From positions 81,782,773-81,846,772 of the forward strand of contig OZ024903.1 in assembly GCA_964017125.1 (NCBI GenBank): DNA of 64,000 nt. Reading direction: 5' to 3'. Below are positions 25,571 through 37,687 of this stretch, piece after piece. This DNA comes from Flabesymbios commensalis (lineage: Eukaryota > Annelida > Polychaeta > Terebellida > Flabelligeridae). The stretch's first letter is position 1. Each line of letters starts with the position of its first letter. Both the position numbers and the translations under genes were made by a program. The notes below the pieces were generated by a model. That model worked only from the letters and a program-made list of their open reading frames with translations. It was not told the DNA's origin and searched no databases.

Positions 25571-28371
25571 CTATTTTCCAGGCATTGGAGCCGTTTCTTT
25601 GGGAATGAGCATTGGCGTGTTTGTTGGCACTTTTGCCTCTGTTGTTGTTGTCGTTGTTGTTGTTGTCGTTGTTGTTGTTGTTGGCATTGTTGTAGTTGGC
25701 ATTGTTGTTGTTGGCGTTGCTGTTGTTGTCGTTGCTTCTTCTGCTCCTTGGGCTATATTTCCTGCTGTTGTTGTTGTTCGCTCAACCTCATCGGCTTGAG
25801 TGGGGGGTGGTGTTGGGGGTGATTCTGTAGGTAGTACCACGCTTCTGGCATCTACAACATTATAATGGTTAATAATGATATTTGAATATTGCAAGAAACT
25901 TTTATTTTGTTTTTCCTGCTGAGTCTATACCCAGCAAACACAATACATTTGTATAACATCTGTACAACGTCAACCCGACATCACCGACGTCGGTCCAAAA
26001 TTGTACAAATTTTATACAAATGATACGAACAAATACAGTAACACATAAATCGATATTGAAAAAATACGGGGTAGACTTTTAAAAGCAATAATTTAATTTG
26101 CGAGATGTTTCTGTTGATTAAGCCCCTGATAAAAACAAAATGGGAATTGTCAATTTAATAGGACAGGTGTCATACAGATTTCACTCGAAGCTCTAAAAGC
26201 AATGTGGCACATTTAGTAATACCATGGTCGACCGAAATCATTTGAATAAAGGTAGAGAAAAATTCACGTAGAAGTCATATATATGCGACTGCCCCCTTAA
26301 ATATCAGTGTGCCGCCATACATATAATATGATAATAATAATGAAATCTTAATTTCAAGAGGGTAGACCAAATCAGCATTTGCCATATTTCGTCGGCCCTC
26401 AATATGCAAATACCATACCCATTTCTTGCTGAGTGTGAAAGAGCCTATTTTATAACATAACTGGTCGACTACTTAATATTATACCAGTATCAAACCAACA
26501 TTTGAATGACTTACTGTGTTTGCCTTTTTTGTGAGATTTTGTATTACAACTATTAACCCTTTAACTGCCAAATTCTTCAATCTAAATTTTCACCCACCTG
26601 AAATTGTGTCTCGCTGACGCGATCCACAACTTCAAGTGAGTGAAAATTATTCAGATTTGACAAAATGGACGTCAACTGTTTTCAAATTTTGCTGATTGAT
26701 GTCATATTTTATCTTTAACATGTTTAAAAGGTGGTACTTAATGTGCTAATGAAAAATGAAAACCCGAATATATGCGACACCGGCGGTTACAGGGTTAAGA
26801 GCGCCAGCTTGAGCTGGCGTGACAGGGGCATAAAACTTGTCTAACCCCTTGCAAAAGAAGTGTGTTCTTGTCTTGGTTTAGTTTTGAATCAGGATCAGGC
26901 CAAAAAATTGCAAAGAGGTTTATGTTGCATTGGACTAGTACTTATCTGTATAAATTCACGACTGAAAACAACTCAAGCAGCTATACATTTTATTTCATGA
27001 AACACTCACTACACATATAAGGCACATAATGTGGGCCAAATAGTACAGCATAAGTCATTTACTTTTCAAGCTGATGTAAATATGTCATACGATATATGAA
27101 ACGAGGTTACACTTACCAGTACGCACGTCCACACGTTAAAATAAATCGTTATACGTACGCTTATAAAAATACAACAAACGTTTGGTTTCTGATAACAACA
27201 GCATACAATTTAGCATTGAGTGTCCTACGTTTAATCAAGTTGTTACTGTAATTAAATCATTCTTGATCTATTACGCCTCTATTATTGTGGACAGACAAAT
27301 GGTGTTGCAGGGGAATATCCAAATTTCACACGTTTCACACGCCCATTAAGGTTAGTGGGTTTGTCCTGCAACGTTAGCTCGTGGAATCCACGGTCTAATA
27401 AGGTGGGGATTTGTGGTATAAAAAACGTGTTGTATAATACAGACAGTTGTGTTTACATGGCAATGTACAAAGTGTAAATCAAACAAATTTAGTATGTTTG
27501 CTGCCTTCGACTTTTTTTTAAAGATTTGTTTTACATTTTTGCTCATTTTACTTCTAATATTTGTCTCTTTGAGCTGTGTATACTTACTGCATGTAGGTGA
27601 TGGTGCCCAATCACACTGCTTCTGATCATCATTCCAATAAGTTCCAACTGGACACTTTCTATTTATCTTGTCTCCATTTGAACAGCTAATGTAGCCTGTA
27701 CACCTCTTACAAGATTGATAATCGCCGTCAGCCAGTCCACGACATGTATTTTTGCACGCTTTGCCAGTATAACGCTTGGCGTCTGAACAAAAACATGAAT
27801 CACAGTCAAATGACCCATATTGCCGAATACATATAATTTATGTAAATATATAGACATTTCTATTTTCTTTTCGGGTCTACCTTTTCAAAGCAGCGGCATT
27901 TTCATTCATTTGATCAGAAATACATAACCAGAAATGTATTACCATCCTACAACTACCATATAATACTTAAAATTGTACTAACAATGCTAATTTAAAGATA
28001 CATGATCGCTCTGTCCGATGACACCAGAACCACGTTTATAGGTGAAATAGATTTTGAGTTATATGCAATTTGGTGAACATACTGTCTGAAATCAACAGGC
28101 CGGAGCTATACATTTCCGGTTATGCATTTCTGATGTGATGCAATAGCGGCTTCAAATGAATGATTTTAATCAGTCGCCAGTTGTTATGGAAATATGGGCT
28201 CGAATTCTTTACTTGGGCGTGTGTCCGCCGCAGCAAAATGATTAAGGCCTGACACAGTAAGACCATCGTATTATAACAAACAAATTCAAGTACTTACAAA
28301 AGGCACAACTCACCTGTGAGTATGGCAAAACAGACCGCCATGAGAGAAACACAGACTAAAAACCACTTCAT
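25571..28371 (-). CDS. Secreted chitin-binding peritrophin with Thr-rich mucin tail (gene A)
   Basis: Three minus-strand exons join to 177 codons plus stop. Exon 1, 28371-28314, starts at an ATG with A at -3 and encodes a signal peptide, MKWFLVCVSLMAVCFAILT. Exon 2, 27782-27588 (195 bp, TTCAG acceptor, GTAAGT donor), encodes one CBM14 domain: residues about 20-84, eight cysteines (about 29, 33, 44, 47, 53, 63, 76, 84), signature LADGDYQSC, CTGYISC, CPVGTYWNDD and closing PSPTC. Exon 3, 25851-25571 (TTGTAG acceptor), encodes a Pro/Thr-rich, probably heavily O-glycosylated tail ending APMPGK and TAG. Both junctions are phase 1, so the domain exon is symmetric. The product is likely exported and binds chitin, for example in a peritrophic matrix, mucus or shell/cuticle matrix. 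Exon joining is inferred from splice sites and phase. Confidence 0.8.
25930..26035. mobile_element. CCCAGCAAACACA-type hairpin MITE, degraded
   Basis: It begins CCCAGCAAACACAATACATT and contains TTTGTATAACATCTGTACAA, as in the intact copy at 62477-62586, but the right terminus is not recognisable. It lies in intron 2 of gene A. Confidence 0.45.
26553..26798. mobile_element. TTAA-flanked MITE (CCCTTTAACTGCC type)
   Basis: TTAA at both ends with CCCTTTAACYGCC inward from the left and the matching GGCGGTTAMAGGG on the right. The interior word GACGCGATCCACAACTTC is shared with 43153-43348, and a partial relative appears near 6185-6260. It lies in intron 2 of gene A. Confidence 0.75.
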
Positions 28372-28451
28372 GGTAGGATTACGTCTGCAGCGGTAACGGA
28401 GTTGCATCTCGGAGTAACGGGGTTGACGACGAGGAGTGACAGACTGGATAC

Positions 28452-28484
28452 TGCTCAACTGGGGCCTGGGGCTTTCTTTTATCC
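28452..28484 (-). promoter_or_regulatory. TATA box and initiator of gene A
   Basis: On the minus strand GGATAAAAG (28484-28476) is followed about 32 bases later by GCAGTATC with a candidate start A at 28452, and about 80 bases further on by the gene A ATG. This spacing fits a TATA/initiator core promoter. DNA further upstream (28612-28715) recurs inverted upstream of gene C. Confidence 0.6.
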
Positions 28485-28499
28485 ACACTGACGGTTATA

Positions 28500-29662
28500 C
28501 ACCGAATCATACCCCAGCCTCTTGCCCAACTCTGAATCAATGTTGGGCCAGCGTCAAATGCTCCGGCCCGGACATTGAGCCATCGCTGGCATAGTGTGTC
28601 GTCACCTTCTGACCTTTCTCTCTCTACGTCAAGTCAAATGACGTGGTGGCACGGAGTAATTATTTCTTTTCAGGTTAATTACCCTGTGTCGCGACAACTC
28701 CCCCGCACCCCACCCTCAATAATGCGCCGTACTGGAAAATGACGATAAACAACAACATGGGACAGCCAAGTGCAAAAGTAAATTACATGTATGCTTTGAA
28801 ACAAGTACTCAGTGCAGTGTACACCATGTTTCAATTTGTCAAGGTCACCAAAAGAGATGGGACGCTTTCAATTTTAGAATAATGGATTCTTTTTTACAAG
28901 TAAAGTAATAGTGAGAAAAAATAACAACCAAACATTGATGGAAGTGTCCATTTACCCCGTCACGGGGTGTGCAAGAAGACTAAAACCCTTTTTTAACCCG
29001 ACAATGACAAACCAATCAAAATCGTTCTTTCAATCCCCTGCTGTCAGTGTTTGTTTTTTTGGCGCTCATTCACGGAACCGAATAGCCTACACCAGGACCT
29101 TAATAAAATGAAAAGGTAAGTTATGCCGCGTGAAAATAAACTTGTACAATGTAAATATAGGCAAATCCCTGACACATGACAACTATTATCGCTTGCAACA
29201 TTTACAAAAAAAGTATGAAAGCTGGAATACTACCAAATATATGTGAATTGACAACTACACGTATTATCGTTTGTGGCAGCATTTGATTACGACGCTTGAT
29301 GTGCATTTTACATTGCTTAGTATCTCAGACATTCACCCAAAGTTACTTTATTGTTGGTCCACCGTCTACGACACTGGGCCAACATTAAACCAACAGTGGG
29401 TAAATAAAGGCCTATAGTCAACTTAATGACGGGAAATGCCGGCCGCAGATCCAGGGCGGGGGGACGGCCCCGCTTTTTTCGCCACATTATTTTAAAAAGC
29501 CACCTATATTGGCCTAAATATACCAACAAAAAACTCCTCCCAGCCCCGAAACGGTGTACATGTCCTTAATTTTGCTAATAACTGATAAATAATCAGTGGT
29601 CTTAAATTATATGATTCACAGAACGGGTGATCGTGACAAACTAAACTCACTTCAATTGGTGT
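28500..29662. other. Gene A upstream region and spacer
   Basis: 28500-28570 contains the hairpin words TCAATGTTGGGCCAGCGTC and related sequence. 28612-28715 matches, inverted, 43540-43640. The rest holds a diverged CAGATCCAGGGCGGGGGG repeat near 29450 and a GTTGGTCCACCGTC/GGGCCAACATTAA hairpin near 29340-29400. No gene was seen. Confidence 0.5.
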
Positions 29663-29880
29663 TTAACTCTTAAGGCGCTGAATTAATTTGTAAAAAAAAC
29701 ATCGCAAATCATCATAAATGTCTCAGCCCTTTCCGATTCATTTGAATACCTATGTTAGGGTCTACGGTCATTAGAAATATTTCTACTCTTACAGTGCGGG
29801 GATCGACATTAGTCAGAATCTGACGTCTACAGACGTCAGATTCTGACGACTAAAGTCGACCCCCTCGCTGTAAGGGTTAT
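29663..29880. mobile_element. TTAA-type MITE, inverted partner of 25184-25432
   Basis: Left TTAA at 29663-29666, right end GGGTTAT (one base off TTAA). It shares CTCTTAAGGCGCTGAATT, the CATTTGAATACCTATGTTA word and the GTCAGAATCTGACGTC hairpin with 25184-25432, in reverse order. Confidence 0.7.
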
Positions 29881-29984
29881 TATTCAAATTATATGCTATT
29901 TGAAAACTGAACAATTATTCGTATTAAAATTCAAATGTGTACTGAGTACAATCGGACTGTTTGGTGGGCGTATGGCGGCCAATA

Positions 29985-31325
29985 CAATAGACAATAGACA
30001 ATAGTTTATTTCATAGGATCTGCAAAAATATATGCATATAAAATACAGATATGTATGAATACATGCCAGGAGAGCATGTTAAAGGTGCGTAGTTATCATG
30101 TTATAATAATATAACGTATCTACATTTTTTATTTTTATTTGGTTAATCACTTTACGAAATAAATGATTTTTTCAATGAACTTGCATAATTTGAACAATTG
30201 ATTTTTATTTGTTACATTCATAAGTATTTCAAATTTAACTGATGAAGGTGAGTTTCTGTGACTTTTTTTTATTAATTCCTTTCGTATGACTTCAAAGTGA
30301 GAACAGTTAAAAATATAGTGAAATTCATCGCCAATATCTTGTGTGCACAGCTCACATATTCTGAGGTTGCGGTGTATATTTTGTCTGCAACCTGATTCAA
30401 TTGGAAAGTTGTGTTTCTACAGCGAAACTTAGCCATGATGCCTCTCTCGCGATAGGACAAATTTACTAAATATGTTTTTATATTTAGTGTTGTTGTAAAC
30501 ATCCTGTAATTTAAAGACTTTCTGCTAAGATTAATTTCTGAGGTCCAATGTTGAAAAAAATGATCATTAATTCGTTGTTGTAATTTCTTTCTGAATGAAT
30601 TTATGCTTCCTGGGATGAGTTGGTTATCCCAGACACCCGAAAAACCACAACCTTCCAATGTAGTTTTCACGGTTGAAAGCTACGGGGACTTAAATATATT
30701 CCGATTGTATATATTAAAAATTAATTGATACAAAACATTTGACAGTTTTGGTGTACTGCTGCTCTTATATATTCTAGCCCAAAACATAATCATTCTACTC
30801 TTGGCGTGTAGTACAAGAGGTGTTACGCCGAGTTCGCCATAAACCATGTTGGAACAAGTTGACTTGTTTACTTGCAGTACATATTTACAGAATCGCAAAT
30901 GTATTTTTTCAATAATATCGACACTTTCTGTTGCCCAAACTTCACAACCGTATAAAAGAATAGGTTTGACTAAAATATCGAAAAGTTCGAGTTGAATATC
31001 GACAGGTAGCTGGAGCTGTCTACATTTACGTAGTAACAAAAACATAGCTCGGTTACCTTTGACAACCAGTTGTTTTTTTGCCTCTGTAAATTTTCCATTA
31101 TAGTTGAATATGAGGCCCAGGTATTTATATTGACCAACCACTTCAAGTTCATTTTTTCCAAAAAAGAATTTAGGTATTTTTCTTATTTTTCCACGAGAGA
31201 AGACAGTAATTTTAGTTTTTGACACGTTTATGTTCAGTTTCCACATGCTACAAAAATGCTCCATTAAATTAATTGATTGCTGTAGGTCTTCTTGCGATTC
31301 AGCCAAGGTATTAGAGGTTACTGTT
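29985..31325 (-). pseudogene. 5'-truncated LINE: reverse transcriptase C-terminal part
   Basis: On the minus strand, 31363-30680 encodes the post-YADD part of a reverse transcriptase (AESQEDLQQSINLMEHFC, VGQYKYLGLIFNYNGKF, PILLYGCEVWATES, KIHLRFCKYVLQVNKST). 30670-30272 continues it in another frame (LNYRMFTTTLNIKTYL and a Cys/His segment), so one frameshift separates them. The catalytic YADD and everything upstream are missing; the copy is 5'-truncated near 31325. The 3' end carries TTGTCTA repeats (about 29990-30010). The clade was not assigned. Confidence 0.8.
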
Positions 31326-31439
31326 AATAGCCACTTTTTTGTGTGTAATGTTGCAGCTCTCAAATTTTATAATGGTATGCGCGTAGTTATGTGTGGTAAG
31401 ACATATAAAAGCTTTTGGCGGCCATCTTGGATTTATGTA

Positions 31440-33650
31440 AATTAATGTAAAAGGATAGTGCCGGTTTCAGTTATTATCTCAGTGGTGACAAAAAAGTTCT
31501 AGTCTACTGTTGAGTACAGACCAGTAGCTATGACTTTAGTGAAAGAAAGAAGATCAGATAGTGTACGAATTTCCTCTGGTAGATTGTTCAAGGTGCCAAG
31601 AAAAAAGAAAATGAATTTGTTCCGTGTCTAACTCTATTGTAAAAAGATATTTCTAGGGTTTTCACATAATTTCTATGAAATCGAGTAAATTTCGGAGGTA
31701 TAATTAGACCCTGAAGGTATGATGGCGAAAGGTTGTTTACCTTCCAGGGAATGCAAGCTGGTCTGACACAACAACTAAGATCTGTAGTCGGATTTACAGT
31801 CATTTGTGCCATACCGCAGAGCCAGTTTTTAATTTTTTTCTATTTTTTTAGTGTTTGATACTGAGCAATGGTGCCATATTGCTGGGCAGTACTGTACATT
31901 GATCAAGACAAAAGCTCTGAAATGGCCATCTTTACATCTGGACTGATGTGATGGCATAGTCGCTTCAGATCATTCACTTGTTTCCCTGTTTTGTTACATA
32001 AATCATCGGTGTGGTGAATAAAAACTAGCCTATTGTCCAGTCTCACTCCAAGCAGTGTTACTTTTTCGCTTGGCTCAATGGAGCAACCATTTACGTTTAG
32101 GCAAAGACTGCCCTCATTCTCGCAATTTAATAAAATAGCCAGAAATTTGTCCAGATTGGCTTTCATGCAGTTTATGGCGAACAACCAGATACATTTTTCT
32201 GCTTCCCTTTCCAGGTATAATTTAACAATTTGGAAATTTTTATTTGCATAAGAAAGAGTGTTATCATCTGCATAATTTGCAAGCAGGACAGTTTTCACAA
32301 AATAAAAAAGATCATTAATAAAAACATTGAAAAACATCTAGGACCGAGAACAGATCCTTGTGGAACTCCATTGTTGGTGGTTTGCCACAAACTGTACTTT
32401 TCGCCAACACGGACACGCTGTTGTTTGTTGGAAAGATATGATCAAATAATTTTAGACTATTTGGGCTGAACAGCATAGGCTTCCAGCTTTGCCACCAGCA
32501 GATCGTGAGGCATATAGTCTAACGCTTTGCTTAGATCCATTAGAATAGCTCCAATTTTCATTATGGCAAGAAGGTATTTGCGCCAATGCTCTAATAGACC
32601 GAGCAAGGCGTCCTGACAGCTATAGCCCAGACGAAAAGCAGCGAGGTGTGGAGAATGTGCAACATTTAGAAAAAGGAGAAATCTGGTGTGCTAATACTTT
32701 CCCAAAAAATTTGGCCAAAATTGGTGGAAGGTTTATTGGACGGTTGTCACCTTTTTGTAGATTGTCAATTTTTTTACAAATTGGAACAACTGATGGTTTT
32801 TTTTAAAAACGATGGGGAAATACCCTGATCAATAGATTTATTTACTGGTCCAGAAATAATAGGTGCTATTTCAGAGCCAGTGTGTTTTTAAAAAATTGTG
32901 GAAATTCACTTAGCTTTTTTATAGCTAGAGTTTCTTTTAAATTTTAGAGACATCATCACTCGTGGTGGGAAAAAATCAAAGGTGATTCGTTGATTATGCT
33001 CGTTAATTTCATGAATACAGGGATGATTTTGAAGGTCAAAGAGAGTGTGATCTTTTCCAATGTCGGCAGCTACGTTTACAAAGAAATCGTTCATAATTTC
33101 CGCTATTTCACTTTGTTCAAATATAATTTTACTATTTTCCGATAATATAATTTCCCCTGATCCAGTATCACTTTTAATAGTGAAGAAAGGTTTTACAGAG
33201 CTCCAAAAATTCCATTTATTTTGCGTGGTTCTATCAAACAAGTAGCCCTTATAGCCTTACGCTTCATATCTACACATAAATGTCTTTGTGTTCTGTACTT
33301 TTCCCGGTTGTCTCCATTTCTGTTTGTAATGTACTTTTTGTAAAGGCGTTTTCGTATGCAGATGGCTTTACGCATGTGCGTGCTTATGTAGAGCGGCTGG
33401 TTTGATCGAGCCTTGCGTCTTTTAATAGTATCATGCTGGTCAATGGTTGATTTAAAATTATTAGTAAACAATCTCCATCCATGCTCTGGGTGTTCTAGAG
33501 TAAGACAAGACCTCAGATTACTATCTGCAACACTTTCCAGAAATAGTGTGTTAAATTTGTTTTGCATGCGTGGGACATGACAGCGCATTATGGTGAAAGT
33601 TGAAGCATGAAACTCAATGATAGTTGAGATCATCCCAGACAAAAAAAGTG
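31440..33650 (-). pseudogene. Degenerate LINE with YADD reverse transcriptase
   Basis: Minus-strand pieces in order: 33642-33193 and 33241-32906 (linker between endonuclease and reverse transcriptase, IILSENSKIIFEQSEIAEIM), about 32640-32340 in shifting frames (words like HDLL, QRVRVGEKY, VPQGSVLGP), 32337-31903 (FINDLF and ANYADDNTLSYANKN), then 31812 to about 31440 (RHGTNSFSFFLAP and a C-terminal tail). Several frameshifts and stops make it inactive. No endonuclease remains, so it is 5'-truncated. It is a different family from the LINE immediately downstream and belongs to the Jockey/CR1-like group by its motif spacing. Confidence 0.8.
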
Positions 33651-35197
33651 TCGTAACTAGTGGTAATTTTATCTAAAATAGGCTTGCACAGGCCCTTCTA
33701 TCATTTTCAACATCTTCCTTCTGCTTAGCCATCTTTGTTTTAACTATGTACGCACACGTGTTGACAGGCCAACCACTGGATTCCTATGTAATTGCCACTG
33801 TGTAGGTCTAGTTTCGCTGTGCATTTATGCAGTAGATGGGGCTATAAACCATTGCAGCTGAGGACAGAGCATGGTTGTATATGTTTATGCCTACATAGTA
33901 CCGGTAGTTGTAAATTATTGCTTCACGTCACTTTTAGGCACAAATGGTCATTTAAGTGACATTGTAATACGATTAAAACGTTGTAGTCAAATTATGCGAT
34001 GAAGGATGAACAGATGTTCATGTGGGGGTGGGGGTGATAGGGCATTTTCACAAGTGGACCGAAGTCGCCAGTACCCGTGAGTACGCATGCTTGAGATTAC
34101 TTCACAGTGTTGACCACTGCTGTGGCCATTGATCAACAAATTTTTTTCAACCCACACGGAATAAAACTTCTTTACAGTCTACTGGTTTCTTTGATCACCA
34201 CAAAAACCTCCCGTTTAAACAGGTAAATGTTCTAAAAAGCCGATTCGATAAAAACTATTGCTTTCAGTATAAGTTTTTGGACGTTTCGGGCGATACCTCA
34301 CCCGTTGCAAAAAATTTCGATCAGCCTGTGTTGGAGCTGTAGTACGAAGCGCCAGCATGTATTCGTACGGAAGCTCATTAGAGTAAGGGCAAGGTAGGAC
34401 CCCCATGCGGGTATGTGTTGTTATTTGATCATATAACCGAAAATAATTACATAGGTCTACGAAAATAGACAGTAGCCAGTCTTCAAAAAGCGCGGAAACA
34501 TGACCAACACCTTCAATAGATAAGTCGATAGATAATAACGACAATGATAAAAAACAGCGCTAGACTATTTGTTTTCGTTAGTTGACCTGGAGATCGTAAG
34601 GTTATAGGGAAATTAAAGAGTTTCCAGACATCGTCCTACCAATTTGTTTTCACTAGTAGTCATAGAAATACAAGGTTTGTGAAGAATGTAAAAATTTTAT
34701 GCTGAGTTTACAAAATTTATAATAAATAATCTCCATCAGTCTACTGGGTGAGCGCAGGCACTCACCACTTCGCCAAATGCTAAAAGATTTCCCTTGTGGC
34801 TTATTTGGACCTTTTTCGCCAAAAAACAGCGATCAGAGACGGGAAATTATGTCCCTTTAGCCACAGCCAGAGACTGTGGCAAATTTCATTTCCACTATAG
34901 CGCCCACCCAGGTCTAGCCGACTCAAGTTTATGATGGGACAACATAAATCAAGAATCCGAAACTGCTGCACCAATAATAAGTTTCCACTCACTTGTTAAT
35001 AATGTCATTGTATGTTTTCTTAATATTTTCAAAAAACATCTTTGCTGTCAATCAACATGTACGGGAGATTGATTGCTCATTTATCAGCCAGTATGAACAA
35101 ACCTTTGCATTTGTTACTGGACACATAAGTCATCCAGATGCATTGTGAATGTCCTCCCGAAGCCTATTCCATATTTTATGTAGGCCTACTCAATACC
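33651..35197. other. Spacer with one unexplained minus-strand frame
   Basis: 34544-34215 on the minus strand is a 109-codon frame of normal composition (contains LCNYFRLYDQITTHTRM and VRYRPKRPKTYTESNSF). No domain was recognised and no splice sites or partner exon were established. The remainder shows nothing supported. Confidence 0.3.
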
Positions 35198-35428
35198 TTA
35201 ACCCTTTGACTTCCAGGCCGGGGTGCATGCCAGGATCCAGATATACTGGTGTAGGAGTTCTATTTTTCGTCATTTGAAGCTGGAATTGCTAACGCAATTT
35301 CCAGCTTCAAATGACGAAAAATACATAAATGTAGTATATATTTGACGAGAATTTGTGTCATTTTATGGTTACGTTCATTGACGAATGACGACGGAAATTT
35401 CCGTCATGTATGGCAGTGAAAAGGTTAA
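35198..35428. mobile_element. TTAA-flanked MITE with central hairpin, copy 1
   Basis: TTAA at both ends, inward CCCTTTGACTTCCAGGCCGG. In the middle a near-perfect inverted repeat of about 28 bp folds back around GCTAACGC (arms contain CGTCATTTGAAGCTGG). A nearly identical copy is at 45788-46019. Confidence 0.8.
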
Positions 35429-35749
35429 TAATCCACAGATACACATCTAGGCTATGTGTCATTTTTTTCCTTCATACTATTTACATATGGCCAAAAATGT
35501 ATTCTTGATATAGCTAATATAATTTATGACAGTTATTTGTCGTTTTTGGTGCAGCAGCTCTGGGATATTTCGTGAATTCTTCCCAGCTCATTAAGATTCG
35601 GGGATTCACAATTGTTTGTGTTTTTAGTGAATCTGTCATTTCGCGAGCGATTGTAAACACTTTCACCACAGCATCAACATGATCAATAGAGCAGAATGCC
35701 AAATTTCAGGTTTTATAGTGGAAAAAATCTGTGACCATGAAATCATATC

Positions 35750-36235
35750 TTCTTTTTTTTACCTTGGAATTGACCTTCAAGATGTCCTTAAGTCACTTAC
35801 TTAATAACATAAATAGACGTGTCCTTAAAAATACCATGGAAAAGAGGTATTACAAATGCTCATAGCTTTATTTGTTAAAAAATCATATTTTCGCCTACAT
35901 GACCTTGAAATTGACTCTTTGACCTCAAAGATGACTTTGAATCATCAAAATAATATTATAAATGGATTCTACGGTAAACATGGTAAAAATCCCATGAAAA
36001 TGAGGTATTACACATGTTTCTAGCTTTATTAGAAAAACCCATTTTTTATGTGGTTGACCTTGAAATTGACCTTTTGACCTTGAGAATGACTTTGAAACAT
36101 TAAATAGTGTGAGAAATAGATTTTTTTATTGAAAATTACACGAAAATGAGGTATTACAATTATTTCTACCTTTATTGGCTTAAAAAATCATTTTTGACCT
36201 TGAAATTGACCTTTGACCTTGAATTTTATCCCTCT
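35750..36235. repeat. Tandem array, period about 150 bp, rich in TGACCTTGA words
   Basis: At least three diverged units each contain GACCTTGAAATTGACC, a second TTGACCTTGA or TTGACCTCAA word, AAATGAGGTATTACA and a TTTATT-AAAAATCAT stretch. It is non-coding. Confidence 0.65.
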
Positions 36236-37280
36236 AGCGCAAATTTCTGAAGGATGTCAAGATGTTATCCTACAGTCTCTGAATATATATACCCTTAGCA
36301 TTAATAATAAATAATAAAAGTATATTTATACCCCAAACTGAGGACCAGTTTTATTTCTGCCGGATTAATAAAGTATGCAATGCAGCTGAAACCGGTGCAA
36401 AAAGCTAGCAAAAGTAGGGTCAGCAACCACCCGCCCGTATTTTGTTATTTTAGAGGGCAAAAAAATGAACCCCATTACTTTGTGGTAGTTCGACCCCAAA
36501 GCAACCAAAATTAGCAAAAAAATCAGATTTAGCATTCAAATCCTACGGGAGCCAGTTTGGTGACGTGTCGCACCCTACTATCATGTCTGTCTCTCTGTCT
36601 CACTCTCACTCATGACACTGTCAGTCTCACCAGCATGACCAGCGACCACTGGTTACAGTCAATGCTATACGGTAGTCACTCACCTGTCACTTACTCTGAA
36701 ATCTGACCGTTATACCTGGTTACGTGGCAGGAGCACTTTGGTTTTGCCTTGGCTTTGTCATCCTCCTGGCAGCAAGTCTTGACACAGCGAGGCCGTCAGG
36801 CCAAGCCTTGCTGAATTAGCCATACCATTCACCTATTGGGGTAGGGAGGAAGATTTAGATATTGAATATTCATTAGTTTTTCAAAAAATGTCTTTTTAAT
36901 GTTGGCCCGCTGTCTGCGACGCTGGCTCACCATTAATTCAACCCTCACGCACGTTTCGGTGAGATGGGGTGGTCTGTGTCTGAGACGTTTCCGGTGAGCT
37001 ACTCGGCCAGCAGCCATGTGTTGTTTAATGTAGGGCCGGTGTCGTAGACAGTGGCCCCACATTAAAACAACACTCATGCCAGAGGTCAAACTTGGGTCAA
37101 CCAGAAAAAATATTTTTAGAAAGTCCCCACTCCAATAGGCGGATTCAACCCTGTTTCAGCAAGGTCGGTCTACGACCTCAGGAATAGCCAGCCTTGCAGA
37201 GGAAGATGGGCTTTGTGTGCTATGAGTATCACGCCACGGGGGGACTGTGCGACAGTCACCGTCTCAGTCAGTACGCAGCC
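36236..37280. other. Spacer with hairpin-type MITE fragments
   Basis: 36898-37080 carries two fold-back words (TTGGCCCGCTGTCTGCGACG and GGGCCGGTGTCGTAGACAGT) of the GGCCCAACGTC hairpin family. No gene was seen. Confidence 0.4.
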
Positions 37281-37283
37281 TGT

Positions 37284-37547
37284 TAGTCAGGTCAATATAT
37301 GGAACAAAAACCATCAACCCCCAAAAAATTGCTACAAAAGGTTTTTCAACTGATTCCAGTAGGGTTTGGTGCACTTTATAACATACTAAAAGTTTACCGA
37401 AGTCGGACCCCCGGAAATTTTTTTTTTTCAAGATGGCGTCCAAGATGGCCGCCAAAACCTATTAATGGTCATAACTATGTAACTACCAACTCAATTTTAA
37501 TGATCTTGATGTCTATACCCAGGTTTTTGGGGGCAAGGAACAAGTTA
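37284..37547 (+). repeat. Left terminal inverted repeat of the Academ-like element
   Basis: Imperfect inverted partner of 42223-42475. It includes CAAGATGGCCGCC, GGTCATAACT and TTTTAATGATCTTGATGTCT, the ordered words that recur in other repeats of this window. Confidence 0.8.
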
Positions 37548-37687
37548 AAACCATTAAAAATGAAAATGGGACATTATTTAATAGGTTGACTGAGTATTTT
37601 CAATATATTGGCAAGAAAAAATCGTTCACTCGGATCTAACTTGAATAACTAATTATCATCTTTCTCTTTTTCAGACTTGATTCAACA

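Noticed and set aside
34215-34544. 109-codon minus frame as a host exon
   Set aside because: Composition is normal but no domain, splice partner or duplicate was found, so it is mentioned only within the spacer entry.
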